A stretch of DNA of 64,000 nt from Moritella sp. PE36 (GCF_000170855.1 NZ_ABCQ01000007.1:1-64000); one strand, 5' to 3'; positions 20,145-29,442 are shown, numbered from the stretch's first letter. Translations and numbers: made by a program. The notes: generated from the letters alone by a model not told the origin.

Positions 20145-20921
20145 CTAACTTTGATCGGTAAAGTATTTGGCTGGTGTCGAGCCTGTGTGTTGACGAAAAA
20201 AACTAATAAATGCACTGTCACTGGCAAAGTCTAGATCAAATGCGACAGTAGAAATACTCAGTCCTTCAGCCAAGCGTTCAATGGCATTTAACAACCGCCA
20301 TTGCTGTCGCCACGCTTGATAAGGCATCCCCGTTTCGCGAGAGAATATGCGGCTAATGGTTTTCCCACTCGCGCCAATTTCAGTTTGTAGCTGATTAAGT
20401 TTTTGTGGTGGCAGATGACCTGTCGTAAGTGTAGTTAACCATTTTTGTAAGCGTAAGTCTTGTGGTAGTGATAGGTGCAATTGCTGAAGTGGGGCGAGCG
20501 CCAGCTCTTCGCAGAATAACGCCAGAGTATGGGTTTGCTCGTGCGTTGGTTTATCCCAATCCCAAAACGCCATACGTTCAATTAACGCTTGTAATAACGC
20601 GTTGACCTCGACGATGCACATGGTTTTTGGTAATAACGCGGCCAGATCTTGGCTAAAGTATAAAGAACGATACGACACCACATTTCGCATGCGAGCACAG
20701 TGCATAACGCCTGCTGGGATCCACGCGGCACGTGTCGGCGGTAATACCGATTGCATACCGGCTAACGTAATGCTCATACAACCGATTGGCGCATACAAAA
20801 GCTGCCCCTTACTGTGTTGATGCATACCCGAGTCATGCTGGCCGATATCAGTCGCGATACCAATCACTTGATTAAATAAAGTATCCGCATCAAATTGCTG
20901 CCCCTCTACAATAACCGCCAT
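20145..20921 (-). CDS. AraC-family regulator (NimR-like)
   Basis: 258 residues. The N-terminal cupin domain (about 25-110) has the HxH-type pattern HQHSKGQLLY and WIPAGVMHCA. The C-terminal AraC HTH pair (about 160-255) has GASGKTISRIFSRETGMPYQAWRQQ-type helix 1 and the second helix ending FFRQHTGSTPAKYF. This short cupin-AraC layout is like E. coli NimR, which controls a neighbouring MFS exporter. A GAGG ribosome site precedes the ATG. Divergent from the MFS gene across a 97-base spacer, so it probably regulates that gene and itself. Confidence 0.88.
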   Translation of the reverse strand: MAVIVEGQQFDADTLFNQVIGIATDIGQHDSGMHQHSKGQLLYAPIGCMSITLAGMQSVLPPTRAAWIPAGVMHCARMRNVVSYRSLYFSQDLAALLPKTMCIVEVNALLQALIERMAFWDWDKPTHEQTHTLALFCEELALAPLQQLHLSLPQDLRLQKWLTTLTTGHLPPQKLNQLQTEIGASGKTISRIFSRETGMPYQAWRQQWRLLNAIERLAEGLSISTVAFDLDFASDSAFISFFRQHTGSTPAKYFTDQS

Positions 20922-21018
20922 CTGTCCTCTTTTTGATATTTATTGTTCTAATGTTTGTAATACGAAAATTCATCATAACTATAATACCGCCCTATTAATA
21001 TTATTTAGAGCAAATGAC

Positions 21019-22152
21019 ATGAATAAAAAACCACATATAGGACTGATATTAGCATTAATGATGTTTCCGCAAATTGTCGAAACCATCTACAGTCCAGTAT
21101 TACCAAACCTCGCTAACAGTTTTGAAATCAGTATCCATACGGCTACGCAAACCTTATCAATTTACTTTAGTGCATTTGCGTTTGGCGTTATCTGTTGGGG
21201 ACGAATTGCCGATCTGATTGGCCGTCGACCAACCATGCTAATTGGCTTATGCACTTACGGACTCGGTTCAACACTGGCACTGCTCGCGACTGACTTTGAC
21301 ATGATCATGGCTGCGCGTTTTATTTCCGCATTTGGCGCTGCAGTGGGCTCGGTCGTCACTCAAACCATGCTACGTGACAGCTATGACGGTCATGATCTGA
21401 TTAAAGTGTTTACGCTGATGGGAATGGGGATTTCATTAAGTCCCGTCATTGGTTTAATATCTGGGGGCTTTATCGCTGACTACGCCGGTCATTTAGGGGT
21501 GTTTTCAGTATTGCTGATACTGGCGGTGTTATTGTTCTTAGTGACATTACAAGCATTACCCGAAACCCGCCCAGACAACATCGCGAAGGTTAACCTGCGG
21601 ACGTTACTTATACGCATGCTTAAAGATAGTGACATCCGATACAACGCGGTCTTAGTCGCATTGTTTAATTTAGTATTATTTAGCTATTACTCACTCGCGC
21701 CGTTTATTTTCAATAAACTCGGTTTTAGCGCGATTGAATTTGGCTACACTGGCATTGCATTAGCGTGTGGCAGCTTGCTTGGTAGTTTACTCAACAAGCG
21801 CTTGTTACAGGCCAAATACACATCGCAATCGTTACTGCGGTTAGCATGCGGTTTAGTCTTGATCGGCAGTACAGGGGTTTATATAACGCAAGACAGCATT
21901 TGGTTATTAGTCCCTATGCTGATTGTCGTGATGAGCTACGGCATTGCCATCCCCAATATTCTGGCACACGCGTTAACGCAGTATAAAGACGTGGCGGGAT
22001 CAGCAGGGGCGGTATTTGGCTTGTTGTATTACTTACTATTAGGCGCAGCACTGGCCGTCACGGGGGTCTTGAACAATTTGGGTTTGGTGCTGATGTTCGC
22101 AGCTGCGATTATTTTATGCTGTACTTATCAATTAACTAAAACTAACGCTTAG
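21019..22152 (+). CDS. Bcr/CflA-type MFS drug exporter
   Basis: 377 residues with about 12 membrane segments. It shows the drug:H+ antiporter-1 features: SPVLPNLANSF after helix 1, motif A in the 2-3 loop (GRIADLIGRRPTMLIG), and motif C-like GSVVTQTMLRD and GMGISLSPVIGLISGGFIAD. Members expel chloramphenicol, bicyclomycin or other small compounds. The divergent AraC regulator suggests an inducible exporter; the substrate cannot be read from the sequence. Confidence 0.9.
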   Translation: MNKKPHIGLILALMMFPQIVETIYSPVLPNLANSFEISIHTATQTLSIYFSAFAFGVICWGRIADLIGRRPTMLIGLCTYGLGSTLALLATDFDMIMAARFISAFGAAVGSVVTQTMLRDSYDGHDLIKVFTLMGMGISLSPVIGLISGGFIADYAGHLGVFSVLLILAVLLFLVTLQALPETRPDNIAKVNLRTLLIRMLKDSDIRYNAVLVALFNLVLFSYYSLAPFIFNKLGFSAIEFGYTGIALACGSLLGSLLNKRLLQAKYTSQSLLRLACGLVLIGSTGVYITQDSIWLLVPMLIVVMSYGIAIPNILAHALTQYKDVAGSAGAVFGLLYYLLLGAALAVTGVLNNLGLVLMFAAAIILCCTYQLTKTNA

Positions 22153-22156
22153 ACAA

Positions 22157-22191
22157 AACCAAGCAGCAGTTATTTCATTTCCTGCTTGGTT
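22157..22191. terminator. Stem-loop between convergent genes
   Basis: A perfect 10-bp stem AACCAAGCAG / CTGCTTGGTT with a 15-base loop between the MFS gene and the convergent small gene. Leftward it is followed by TTGTCT; no strong U-tract on either strand. Confidence 0.6.
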
Positions 22192-22204
22192 AACAATAAC
22201 AACC

Positions 22205-22546
22205 CTAACCTAAACGCTTCGCCCAATTACCGGCATTATCTCGCGTGCAATTTTCTTCACTATCGAACTGCACTTGTTTGCTGATATTTTTTAGTTTCAC
22301 ATCCACGGCGTTAAGTGCTTGAGTCACTAACCCCTGTAAACGCTGGTCTTGCTTCGATGCCGTCAACTTGGCGATGTCAGCATTACTATCGAACACACAG
22401 GTTATTTTTAAAGAGGTGGGCAAATTAGCGTAATTAACGGTATGTGTTAACCATTGAAAGCCCTGAATTTCGTCTTTTGCTTCTTCGCAAACCACGGTAA
22501 GCACTTTGCATAAATTATTATCAATCTTCTTTTCTGTTTTGGTCAT
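22205..22546 (-). CDS. Small conserved protein of unknown function
   Basis: 113 residues, soluble, no signal peptide or membrane segment. Charged N-terminus MTKTEKKIDNNLCKVLTVVCEEA, a motif GFQWLTHTVNYANLP, and an ending ENCTRDNAGNWAKRL. Homologues of this shape occur in Vibrio and Shewanella and are often labelled Fis-family regulator, but I see no helix-turn-helix that would justify that name. Alone, convergent with the MFS gene. Function unknown. Confidence 0.75.
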   Translation of the reverse strand: MTKTEKKIDNNLCKVLTVVCEEAKDEIQGFQWLTHTVNYANLPTSLKITCVFDSNADIAKLTASKQDQRLQGLVTQALNAVDVKLKNISKQVQFDSEENCTRDNAGNWAKRLG

Positions 22547-22605
22547 GTTCTGCCAGCTGTTATCTTGTTATTGTTTATAACGCTATCCTACCGTAAATCA
22601 TCGCC

Positions 22606-22636
22606 GATAAACAATAAAGCCAACCCTACGGCTGGC
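22606..22636 (-). terminator. Terminator of phoX
   Basis: Read leftward: GCCAGCC, loop GTAG, GGTTGGC (one G-U pair) then TTTATTGTTTAT. It lies about 55 bases after the phoX stop. Confidence 0.75.
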
Positions 22637-22691
22637 AATACGAAACAAGATGTAATTAGCCATTAATCGCTAACAAAGTCATCGGGGTTAA

Positions 22692-24722
22692 CTAAACCCC
22701 GATCTCGCCACCGTCATGTTTACGAATAATAACCGTCGCAGCCCGTGGTCGAACACTTTGGTTACTCGGTGTTTCCATCGCTGCATCATTACTGTATGGC
22801 CAGTTTTTAGGGTGCTGGATATTCAAAAACAGATCCGTTTGCGTAGGACTAAACGCTAAGCCTGTGACTTCCGCGCCATTCGGGCCGACAAAGAAACGTC
22901 TCAGCTCAGTTTGATTGTCACTGTTAATGGTCTCTAGATCACCACTATCAGTCGTTAATTGACTGGGCACCACCGCCAGCATCTGATCATTGGTATATTC
23001 CGTTAATTCTGATGCGCCATTATCAGTTTGGATCCACATGATACCGCGAGCATCAAAGGCAAGACCATCCGGGCTGGCAAACTGATTTAATTCTGCCAAG
23101 CCAGAACGGTTAACCTCTGCGGTTCCATCCTCAGCCGCACCAAACACAAAAATATCCCAGCTAAATAGCTCAGCGCTATCACTTTCTTGCCAACGAATAA
23201 TATGGCCGGTACTGTTATTTAATCTTGGATTAGCAGCGTTAGTGCTATCTTTACGTTTAGTATTGTTGGTTAAGGTCATGTATACCGCGCCATTCACCGG
23301 ATCAACCGCCGCCCACTCAGGACGATCCATCGGTGTAGCACCCACTAAATCCGCCGCGCCAGCAGTATTAAGGATAAGCCCAGCAAGATCGGTGAATGTA
23401 TCGGCCAGTGTGCCACCATTCGTGGTCTTGCTCGCTAACGTTAAAGGTAACCAATGACCCGCACCATTATCATCAAAACGGGCGACGTATAACGTACCTT
23501 TATCCATATATTTCGCGCCGACCGCTAAGCGATCATCACGCTCTGCATCTGCGGCATACCAATTCACATCAGACACAAATTTATAGATGTATTCAAAGCG
23601 CGAGTCATGGCCTGAATAGAATACAATCGGTTTACCTTCGACAACTTGACCAAATACACAGCCTTCGTGACGGAAACGACCCAGCGCAGTACGCTTAACC
23701 GCGCTAGACTGATTATTATAAGGGTCTATTTCGACGATATAACCATGGCCATTAGCTTCATTACGGTAATCTTCAGTGGCATTTTTTCCGGTCGCGGTAA
23801 TATCAAAACGCTTAAACTCATCGTTTACTTCATCACGATCACCGGCTAAATCATCCCAGCCATAACGCGTGTTGTTAGCATCAATACCGATGCGTATCTG
23901 ATCAGCGGTCTGTGTGCCGGTATTCACAAAATAACCCGGCCAGTTTTCTTCACAAGTCAGGTAAGTACCCCATGGCGTATAACCATTACCACAGTTATTT
24001 AATGTGCCTCTGACTTTATCGCCAGCTGGAGAGAAAGGCGTTTCAAGTAACGTTTTATCAGCCACCGGACCGCTAATATCCATAGTAGTAGCACCAGTAA
24101 AGCGGCGATTATGACTATCATTTTTAACTAGACTCCAAATACCATTAGTTTGCTTAATACGGACAACCGTTACACCATGGGCATTAATTTCTTTGCGCAC
24201 CTCATCGATGATTGTACGTAAGCTATTGCTATCTTTGGTTGGGCCAATTGGATGTAATGCCTGTTGATCTATGTATTCGTGATTAATACATAATAGACCA
24301 TCGGTAGAGCTACCATGTAGTGGGAAATAATGCATACCATCGTGATGCATTCCCAGTGAATTGGCTTGATCTAACGCGGTATTAGAACCGTCAGCTTGCC
24401 ACTCTTGAGCAAAATCATTAAGCGGCGTGCCCCAAGGCGCTAATACTTGTGCGCTATAACCTTTAGGCACCACTACAGCATCTAGCTTGGCGCCAGCAAT
24501 AGAATCAAAACCTAATTCGATTTTAGCGCCCGTTGCCACATTTGGATTCGTCGCAGTACTAGAGCAACCAGCTAAACCAACACTCGTTAACATACCAACA
24601 GCAGCCATCCCCATGCCCGCTCTTAATATACTACGGCGAGATAACTCCCTTTCCATTACCGCTGCAAATGGTTCGTTATTACTGTGATTATATTTAGTGG
24701 GGTCAAATGTATCTTTGCTCAT
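22692..24722 (-). CDS. phoX: PhoX-family alkaline phosphatase (Tat-exported)
   Basis: 676 residues. The Tat signal has the twin arginine at residues 29-30 (LSRRSILRAG) followed by a hydrophobic run ending GLAGCSS, so the mature protein may be a Tat-exported lipoprotein. The body matches the PhoX (DUF839) family: GTLNNCGNGYTPWGTYLTCEENW, RFRHEGC, and a late AFDARGIMWIQTDNG. PhoX enzymes release phosphate from organic phosphate esters and use Ca and Fe. A Pho box 65-80 bases upstream supports a phosphate-starvation role. It has its own terminator; the histidine kinase gene upstream is on the same strand but 153 bases away. Confidence 0.93.
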   Translation of the reverse strand: MSKDTFDPTKYNHSNNEPFAAVMERELSRRSILRAGMGMAAVGMLTSVGLAGCSSTATNPNVATGAKIELGFDSIAGAKLDAVVVPKGYSAQVLAPWGTPLNDFAQEWQADGSNTALDQANSLGMHHDGMHYFPLHGSSTDGLLCINHEYIDQQALHPIGPTKDSNSLRTIIDEVRKEINAHGVTVVRIKQTNGIWSLVKNDSHNRRFTGATTMDISGPVADKTLLETPFSPAGDKVRGTLNNCGNGYTPWGTYLTCEENWPGYFVNTGTQTADQIRIGIDANNTRYGWDDLAGDRDEVNDEFKRFDITATGKNATEDYRNEANGHGYIVEIDPYNNQSSAVKRTALGRFRHEGCVFGQVVEGKPIVFYSGHDSRFEYIYKFVSDVNWYAADAERDDRLAVGAKYMDKGTLYVARFDDNGAGHWLPLTLASKTTNGGTLADTFTDLAGLILNTAGAADLVGATPMDRPEWAAVDPVNGAVYMTLTNNTKRKDSTNAANPRLNNSTGHIIRWQESDSAELFSWDIFVFGAAEDGTAEVNRSGLAELNQFASPDGLAFDARGIMWIQTDNGASELTEYTNDQMLAVVPSQLTTDSGDLETINSDNQTELRRFFVGPNGAEVTGLAFSPTQTDLFLNIQHPKNWPYSNDAAMETPSNQSVRPRAATVIIRKHDGGEIGV

Positions 24723-24785
24723 ACTTTATCTACTCAGGTTATAATTTAAGACCGATATAAACTAACAAGCAATTATGTATTTTCT

Positions 24786-24803
24786 ATTTCAGTAATATGA
24801 CAG
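24786..24803 (-). promoter_or_regulatory. Pho box upstream of phoX
   Basis: Read leftward: CTGTCAT-ATTA-CTGAAAT. This is the 7-4-7 direct-repeat layout of PhoB sites, the first half perfect and the second 5 of 7. Eight bases further lies CATAAT (24772-24777), a fair -10. Confidence 0.75.
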
Positions 24804-24875
24804 TTTTTATAATTAACCACATAAACGGCTAAAACTATTACACTTTTAATTCAATGGCAACTAAAACCAGATTTG

Positions 24876-26921
24876 CTAATACACCTCAACAGCCAGTAAT
24901 AAATCATTATCTACGACGGCTTTTTCGTGTAAATAAATAGAGAATGTCGAGCCGATACCAAGCTCAGACTGCACCGTGATCTTACCGCCCACTTCGCTAA
25001 TAATACTTTGGCTAACCGATAAACCTAACCCGGTACCACTACGACGAGTAGTGAAAAACGGGTCAAAAATACGGGCTAAATTATCTTCACTGATACCACA
25101 GCCGTGATCACTAATATGTACCACTGCACCGATAACATTATCGTCATCATTACGCCAATCTTCAGTTTTAATCTTCAGCAGACCTTTGTCGTCCATGGCA
25201 TGGACACCATTCATCTGCAAATTAACCAAGACTTGCAACAATTGATGACGGTTCACTTCAACACAACATTTTGCATCTAATTGCGATTTTATTTGCACAT
25301 TGGCAGATTTAGTGCCTGAACTAACTAAAGTTAAACTCTCTTTTACAATCAAATTTAAGTGCTGCCAAGTGATCTCGTCTTGTACCCCTCCTTGGCGGCT
25401 ATACTGCAGTAAACTTCGAGTAATATTTCGGATCCGATCTATCTGTTCGTGTATCGCTTCTAGCTCTTCAGAGACTCGTTGACTGTCATCTCCGAGTTCG
25501 AGTTGTAACAATTCAACATTACCTAAAATAACGGCTGTTGGATTATTAATTTCATGGGCAATACCCGCGGTTAACTCTCCAAGGGCAGCCAACTTTTCAC
25601 TCATCACCAGCTTACTGCGTGTTTGATTTAGCAACTTAATATACTGTTCTAACTCTTGGGTTTTATCATGCAAGCTCTGCGTGCGACTATGTACCTTATC
25701 TTCAAGTTCCAGCGAAGCCTGTTTAATTAAATCATTACGCTGTTGCAATTGATCTAACATGGAATCAAATTGCTGACCAAAAATCGCTAATTCATGATCC
25801 TTACATAACCCCAGATCACCAATACGACGATTTAACCCTAACGGCACAACTCTCACCACATCATGGATCTTTTCTATCGGTCTAAATAAGTCTCGAGCAC
25901 CACGGTATACCAGACCGCCCGACAGCAGTAATACCGCAATAATCCCGATACTGAACTCAACAATATTGGTTAAAAAAGTTGCTATTAACGGCCATTCTAA
26001 ATAACCGGTATACAGCATGCCAATGACATTACCGTTATAATTACGTAACGGCTCATACGCCGAGATGTACCAATCGTCATATACAAAAGCACGACCGATC
26101 CAGTTTTCACCCGCAATCAGTACTTGCTGATTAACCTCTTGAGAAACACGGGTACCAATTGCACGACCATTCAGCTGTTCACTATCAAGCGGAACATTGG
26201 TACTGACCCGAATATCGTCCATAAACAGTGTTACCGTACCGATGCTATCCGCTGGCAATGTGCCAGCGCTGTAAACAAGATCACGGATCCGATCAACAAC
26301 CTGGGTACTATTATTGAGTAATATACCGCCATCCATGATCCATTCTAGCTTATTCTCACGGTTAAAAATTGGCAGTAAATTACGACTAACCAGTCCTCTC
26401 GATTCAAATTTGTTTTCACCTAACAAGGGCATCTGAGCCGCGATAGGCAGGCTGCTATTTAACCTCTGTAATTCCTGATTATTCAGTACTTGGAAAAATG
26501 TCTGTGGTTTTGCCGTTAATAATAACTGCTGATTGATCAGTGGGAAGTCATCGAAGTCTGACGCAGGATGTAATACCACAAAATCCAATGCATAGTTTTC
26601 AGCTTGGCGTTTAACCCATTCTGGCAATTTCGCTTCATCGGTACGTAACAAGCGCTGAAACTCATACGAGGATGACAACGACGTTAATTGCATCCGCTGT
26701 TCTTTTTGTAATAACTCAATGCTGTTATGCGCCACAGTCAGATCTGATTTTACGTTCGTTAATGCGTTTTGCCATGTATACGTCACCGTCCAGTACATCG
26801 CCAGCGCAAATAAAGCAAACAGCGTGATCACTATGGGTACCGATGTAAGCACTAACAAACGGTAACGCACCATGGTTCTAAAACGTTTAATCCATAACAG
26901 TACATATTGCTTCATGTTCAT
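24876..26921 (-). CDS. Membrane sensor histidine kinase (partner of NtrC-type regulator)
   Basis: 681 residues. Membrane segment 1 at about 22-46, a large periplasmic Cache-like sensor about 47-315, membrane segment 2 about 318-340, HAMP, a coiled coil, then HisKA with the phospho-accepting His456 in IAHEINNPTAV. The ATPase domain has the N box (VNLQMNGVHAM), G1 (DHGCGI) and G2 (GTGLGLSVS). It overlaps the upstream regulator gene by four bases (ATGA), so the two are translated together. It is divergent from the tungstate/cofactor operon. The ligand is unknown; formate, an oxyanion or redox state are candidates by context. Confidence 0.92.
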   Translation of the reverse strand: MNMKQYVLLWIKRFRTMVRYRLLVLTSVPIVITLFALFALAMYWTVTYTWQNALTNVKSDLTVAHNSIELLQKEQRMQLTSLSSSYEFQRLLRTDEAKLPEWVKRQAENYALDFVVLHPASDFDDFPLINQQLLLTAKPQTFFQVLNNQELQRLNSSLPIAAQMPLLGENKFESRGLVSRNLLPIFNRENKLEWIMDGGILLNNSTQVVDRIRDLVYSAGTLPADSIGTVTLFMDDIRVSTNVPLDSEQLNGRAIGTRVSQEVNQQVLIAGENWIGRAFVYDDWYISAYEPLRNYNGNVIGMLYTGYLEWPLIATFLTNIVEFSIGIIAVLLLSGGLVYRGARDLFRPIEKIHDVVRVVPLGLNRRIGDLGLCKDHELAIFGQQFDSMLDQLQQRNDLIKQASLELEDKVHSRTQSLHDKTQELEQYIKLLNQTRSKLVMSEKLAALGELTAGIAHEINNPTAVILGNVELLQLELGDDSQRVSEELEAIHEQIDRIRNITRSLLQYSRQGGVQDEITWQHLNLIVKESLTLVSSGTKSANVQIKSQLDAKCCVEVNRHQLLQVLVNLQMNGVHAMDDKGLLKIKTEDWRNDDDNVIGAVVHISDHGCGISEDNLARIFDPFFTTRRSGTGLGLSVSQSIISEVGGKITVQSELGIGSTFSIYLHEKAVVDNDLLLAVEVY

Positions 26922-28384
26922 AAGGCCGCTTCGTCAATCCATTCTTTATATTTACGCTCTAGCGTTTTACGGGCTACGCCAAGCTTACGCGCAGCCGCTG
27001 ATTTATTCCCTTCATGAGAATCAACTACCTGCATGATATGGGCTTTTTCGACTTGCTTTAATGTCCATGCCGTTGGATAACAATATTGCTCTTCGTCACC
27101 GTTAATCTCAGATGAACAACGACAAGGGCTCTCTAAATTCGCTTCATCCATACGTATCTGGTCAAATGCGCTAATAGCCGCTCTTGGCAACGGCGCCGCA
27201 TCACCTTGCAGCTCTCGCCAATACTCCGCGGGTGGTTTACCGAGCAAAATACAACGCTCCATCATATTGCGTAACTCACGAATATTACCTGGCCAATCAT
27301 ATACTTGCATCGCTTGAATATCTTCATGGGTCCAGCTCACCCCTTTCATGCCTAAGTCTTTGGCTAACTTTTGGGTAAAATGATGGGCTAATGTCGGAAT
27401 ATCTTCAATCCGATCCCGTAATGGCGGTACATCGACCGTTAATACATTTAAGCGATAATACAAATCTTGACGAAAACGGCCATCTTCCACATCCAATTTT
27501 AAATTACGATTGGTGGCGGCGACAATACGCACATCGACCGGGATCTCACGTTCACCACCAACCGGTCTAATCGCTTTTTGCTCTAATACCCGTAATAACG
27601 ACGATTGCATGGCAAGTGGCATCTCACCAATTTCATCAAGGAATAAAGTACCCCCGTTGGCAACGCGAAATAACCCTTCGCGACTTTTTTTAGCCCCGGT
27701 AAACGCCCCCTGCATATGACCAAACAATTCACTTTCTAATAGATCCGGTGCAATCGAACCACAGTTTAACGGCACGAAAGGTCCATTACGCTGACTCAGT
27801 TGGTGTAATGCGCGCGCCACTAATTCTTTACCTGTCCCCGATTCACCTTCAATTAATACCGCGGCCATTGATGGGGCAATCTGGGTGATTAGCTTTTTCA
27901 TTTGTAACGTTTTATCGGCATCGCCAATAATGTCGATAGGAAAGGTGCGTTCGATATCACGCTGCAGGGCAAAGTTTTGGCGTTCAACTAAGCGCCGTTC
28001 AATACAACGACTCACCGATTGCATCATTTGTTCGAGGTTGAACGGTTTTAAAATAAAGTCTGATGCGCCAGCGCGCAAGGCTTTGATCGCGGTATCTAAG
28101 TCCGCATAGCCAGTCATAAAGATCACATCACTGCGACGCGTTGCCGGATCCAAAGCCTCATGCCACTCAATTCCTGAACGTCCTGGTAAATTAATATCGA
28201 CGATTAATAAATCAAAGTGACAACGTTTCCGGAGTTCCTCTGCTTCTTCGATACTGCCCGCGGTATCGACTTGGGCAAATTTCTTACTTAAGGCTTTTTT
28301 TAAAATGGCACGCATACCCGGTTCATCATCAACAACCAGTACCGATACCGCAGCCCAAGAATGAGGTGAAGAAAATTCAGACAT
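26918..28384 (-). CDS. NtrC-type sigma-54-dependent response regulator
   Basis: 488 residues in three domains. Receiver: acidic pair D19-D20 and phospho-acceptor D63 (LLIVDINLPG). AAA+ domain: Walker A GESGTGKE (180-187), the sigma-54-contacting GAFTGA loop (226-231), Walker B GGTLFLDEIGE. C-terminal Fis-type HTH: GNKSAAARKLGVARKTLERK. All key residues for phosphorylation-dependent sigma-54 activation are present. It is first in the operon with the kinase. Divergently, a consensus sigma-54 promoter precedes tupA, so this regulator is the natural activator of that operon and, I infer, of the fdh operon. Confidence 0.95.
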   Translation of the reverse strand: MSEFSSPHSWAAVSVLVVDDEPGMRAILKKALSKKFAQVDTAGSIEEAEELRKRCHFDLLIVDINLPGRSGIEWHEALDPATRRSDVIFMTGYADLDTAIKALRAGASDFILKPFNLEQMMQSVSRCIERRLVERQNFALQRDIERTFPIDIIGDADKTLQMKKLITQIAPSMAAVLIEGESGTGKELVARALHQLSQRNGPFVPLNCGSIAPDLLESELFGHMQGAFTGAKKSREGLFRVANGGTLFLDEIGEMPLAMQSSLLRVLEQKAIRPVGGEREIPVDVRIVAATNRNLKLDVEDGRFRQDLYYRLNVLTVDVPPLRDRIEDIPTLAHHFTQKLAKDLGMKGVSWTHEDIQAMQVYDWPGNIRELRNMMERCILLGKPPAEYWRELQGDAAPLPRAAISAFDQIRMDEANLESPCRCSSEINGDEEQYCYPTAWTLKQVEKAHIMQVVDSHEGNKSAAARKLGVARKTLERKYKEWIDEAAL

Positions 28385-28415
28385 AAATATAACTCACAAC
28401 CATAATTTAAACGTT

Positions 28416-28430
28416 GCGACATTTTGTCCC
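28416..28430. promoter_or_regulatory. Candidate regulator dyad (UAS) upstream of tupA
   Basis: GCGACA-TTT-TGTCCC, an imperfect 15-bp dyad centred at 28423, 147 bases before the -12 GC of the tupA sigma-54 promoter. The 11-base core GACATTTTGTC recurs exactly at 46632-46642 upstream of the fdh operon. Position and symmetry suit an NtrC-type activator site. A second, longer dyad (28459-28479, arms ACTGG/CCAGT around TTCCGGAA-like centre) lies 30 bases nearer the promoter. Confidence 0.6.
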
Positions 28431-28556
28431 AGCTCGGCGATTAAAGTCAAAATGATTTACTGGCTTTCCGGAACCCAGTTAAATTACATAATGTTTTATT
28501 GATTTAAATCAAGTTACTACATAAAAACAACAGGGGTTTTAACACGGTAGATGAGT

Positions 28557-28571
28557 TGGCACCTTATTTGC
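28557..28571 (+). promoter_or_regulatory. Sigma-54 promoter of tup operon
   Basis: TGGCAC-CTTAT-TTGC matches the sigma-54 -24/-12 consensus at every fixed position with exact spacing. The expected transcript start, about 28583, leaves a 35-base leader before the tupA ATG at 28618. Confidence 0.9.
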
Positions 28572-28617
28572 TTTGACACTAAGTGACTCTTTACATCACT
28601 TCACGTCAGGAAGACTT

Positions 28618-29442
28618 ATGACTATAAAACCGATGACATGTATCCAAACATTACTTGCCTTAATCGCACTTGCAACAACCGCAGGGGTAAATGCAGCTGA
28701 CGACATGAAGATCCGTTTGGCCACCACCACCAGTACTTATCATTCAGGACTGCTTGATTTCTTGTTACCTGAATTCAAAAAAGACACAGGTTATACGGTT
28801 GACGTACTTGCAGCTGGAACGGGTAAATCACTCCGCATGGGTCAAAATGGTGATGTTGATTTGGTGATGACTCACGCACCAAAATCAGAAGCGAAATTTG
28901 TTGAGGCCGGTTACGGTGTCCTGCCACGTCAACTCATGTATAACGATTTTGTCCTTGTTGGTCCCAAAGCCGATCCCGCAAAAATCAATGCCGATAAAGA
29001 TATTGTGAAAGCATTCGCTGGCATCGCTACTTACAACGCTACCTTCATTTCCCGTGGTGATGATTCCGGCACCAACAAAAAAGAACTTGGCTTATGGGCA
29101 CAAACTAAAATGGATCCAAATTTTGCTGGCTACAAAGCCGTAGGCCAAGGCATGGGACCAACGCTGAACATGGCATCGGAACTGCAAGCGTACACCTTAA
29201 CTGATCGTGGTACTTGGCTTGCTTACCAAAATAAACTAGACCTTAAAATTGTTGTGCAAGGTGATAAGCGTTTATTTAACCCATACCAAGTGATCTTAGT
29301 TAACCCAAGCCGTTACCCGGGTATCAACTACCAAGGTGCTAAGATCTTCAGTGACTGGTTAGTCAATCCCAAAGCACAAACCATGATCAACAGTTATAAG
29401 CGTAACGGCGAGCAGCTATTTGTTGCCAATGCAAAATCGTAA
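28618..29442 (+). CDS. tupA: Tungstate-binding protein TupA
   Basis: 274 residues from the ATG preceded by AGGAAG; a longer in-frame reading would begin upstream of the predicted transcript start. Signal peptide 1-24 (ALATTAGVNAA). The TupA hallmark LATTTSTYHSGLLDFLLP is present, with GTGKSLRMGQNGDVD, MTHAPKSEAKFVEAGYG and YNDFVLVGP. Such proteins bind tungstate (some also molybdate) in the periplasm and deliver it to TupBC. First gene of tupABC-mobA-mobB/moeA under the sigma-54 promoter. Confidence 0.93.
   Translation: MTIKPMTCIQTLLALIALATTAGVNAADDMKIRLATTTSTYHSGLLDFLLPEFKKDTGYTVDVLAAGTGKSLRMGQNGDVDLVMTHAPKSEAKFVEAGYGVLPRQLMYNDFVLVGPKADPAKINADKDIVKAFAGIATYNATFISRGDDSGTNKKELGLWAQTKMDPNFAGYKAVGQGMGPTLNMASELQAYTLTDRGTWLAYQNKLDLKIVVQGDKRLFNPYQVILVNPSRYPGINYQGAKIFSDWLVNPKAQTMINSYKRNGEQLFVANAKS

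Noticed and set aside
22205-22546. Labelling the small protein as a Fis-family regulator
   Set aside because: Similar proteins carry that name in databases, but no Fis-type helix-turn-helix is visible in the sequence.
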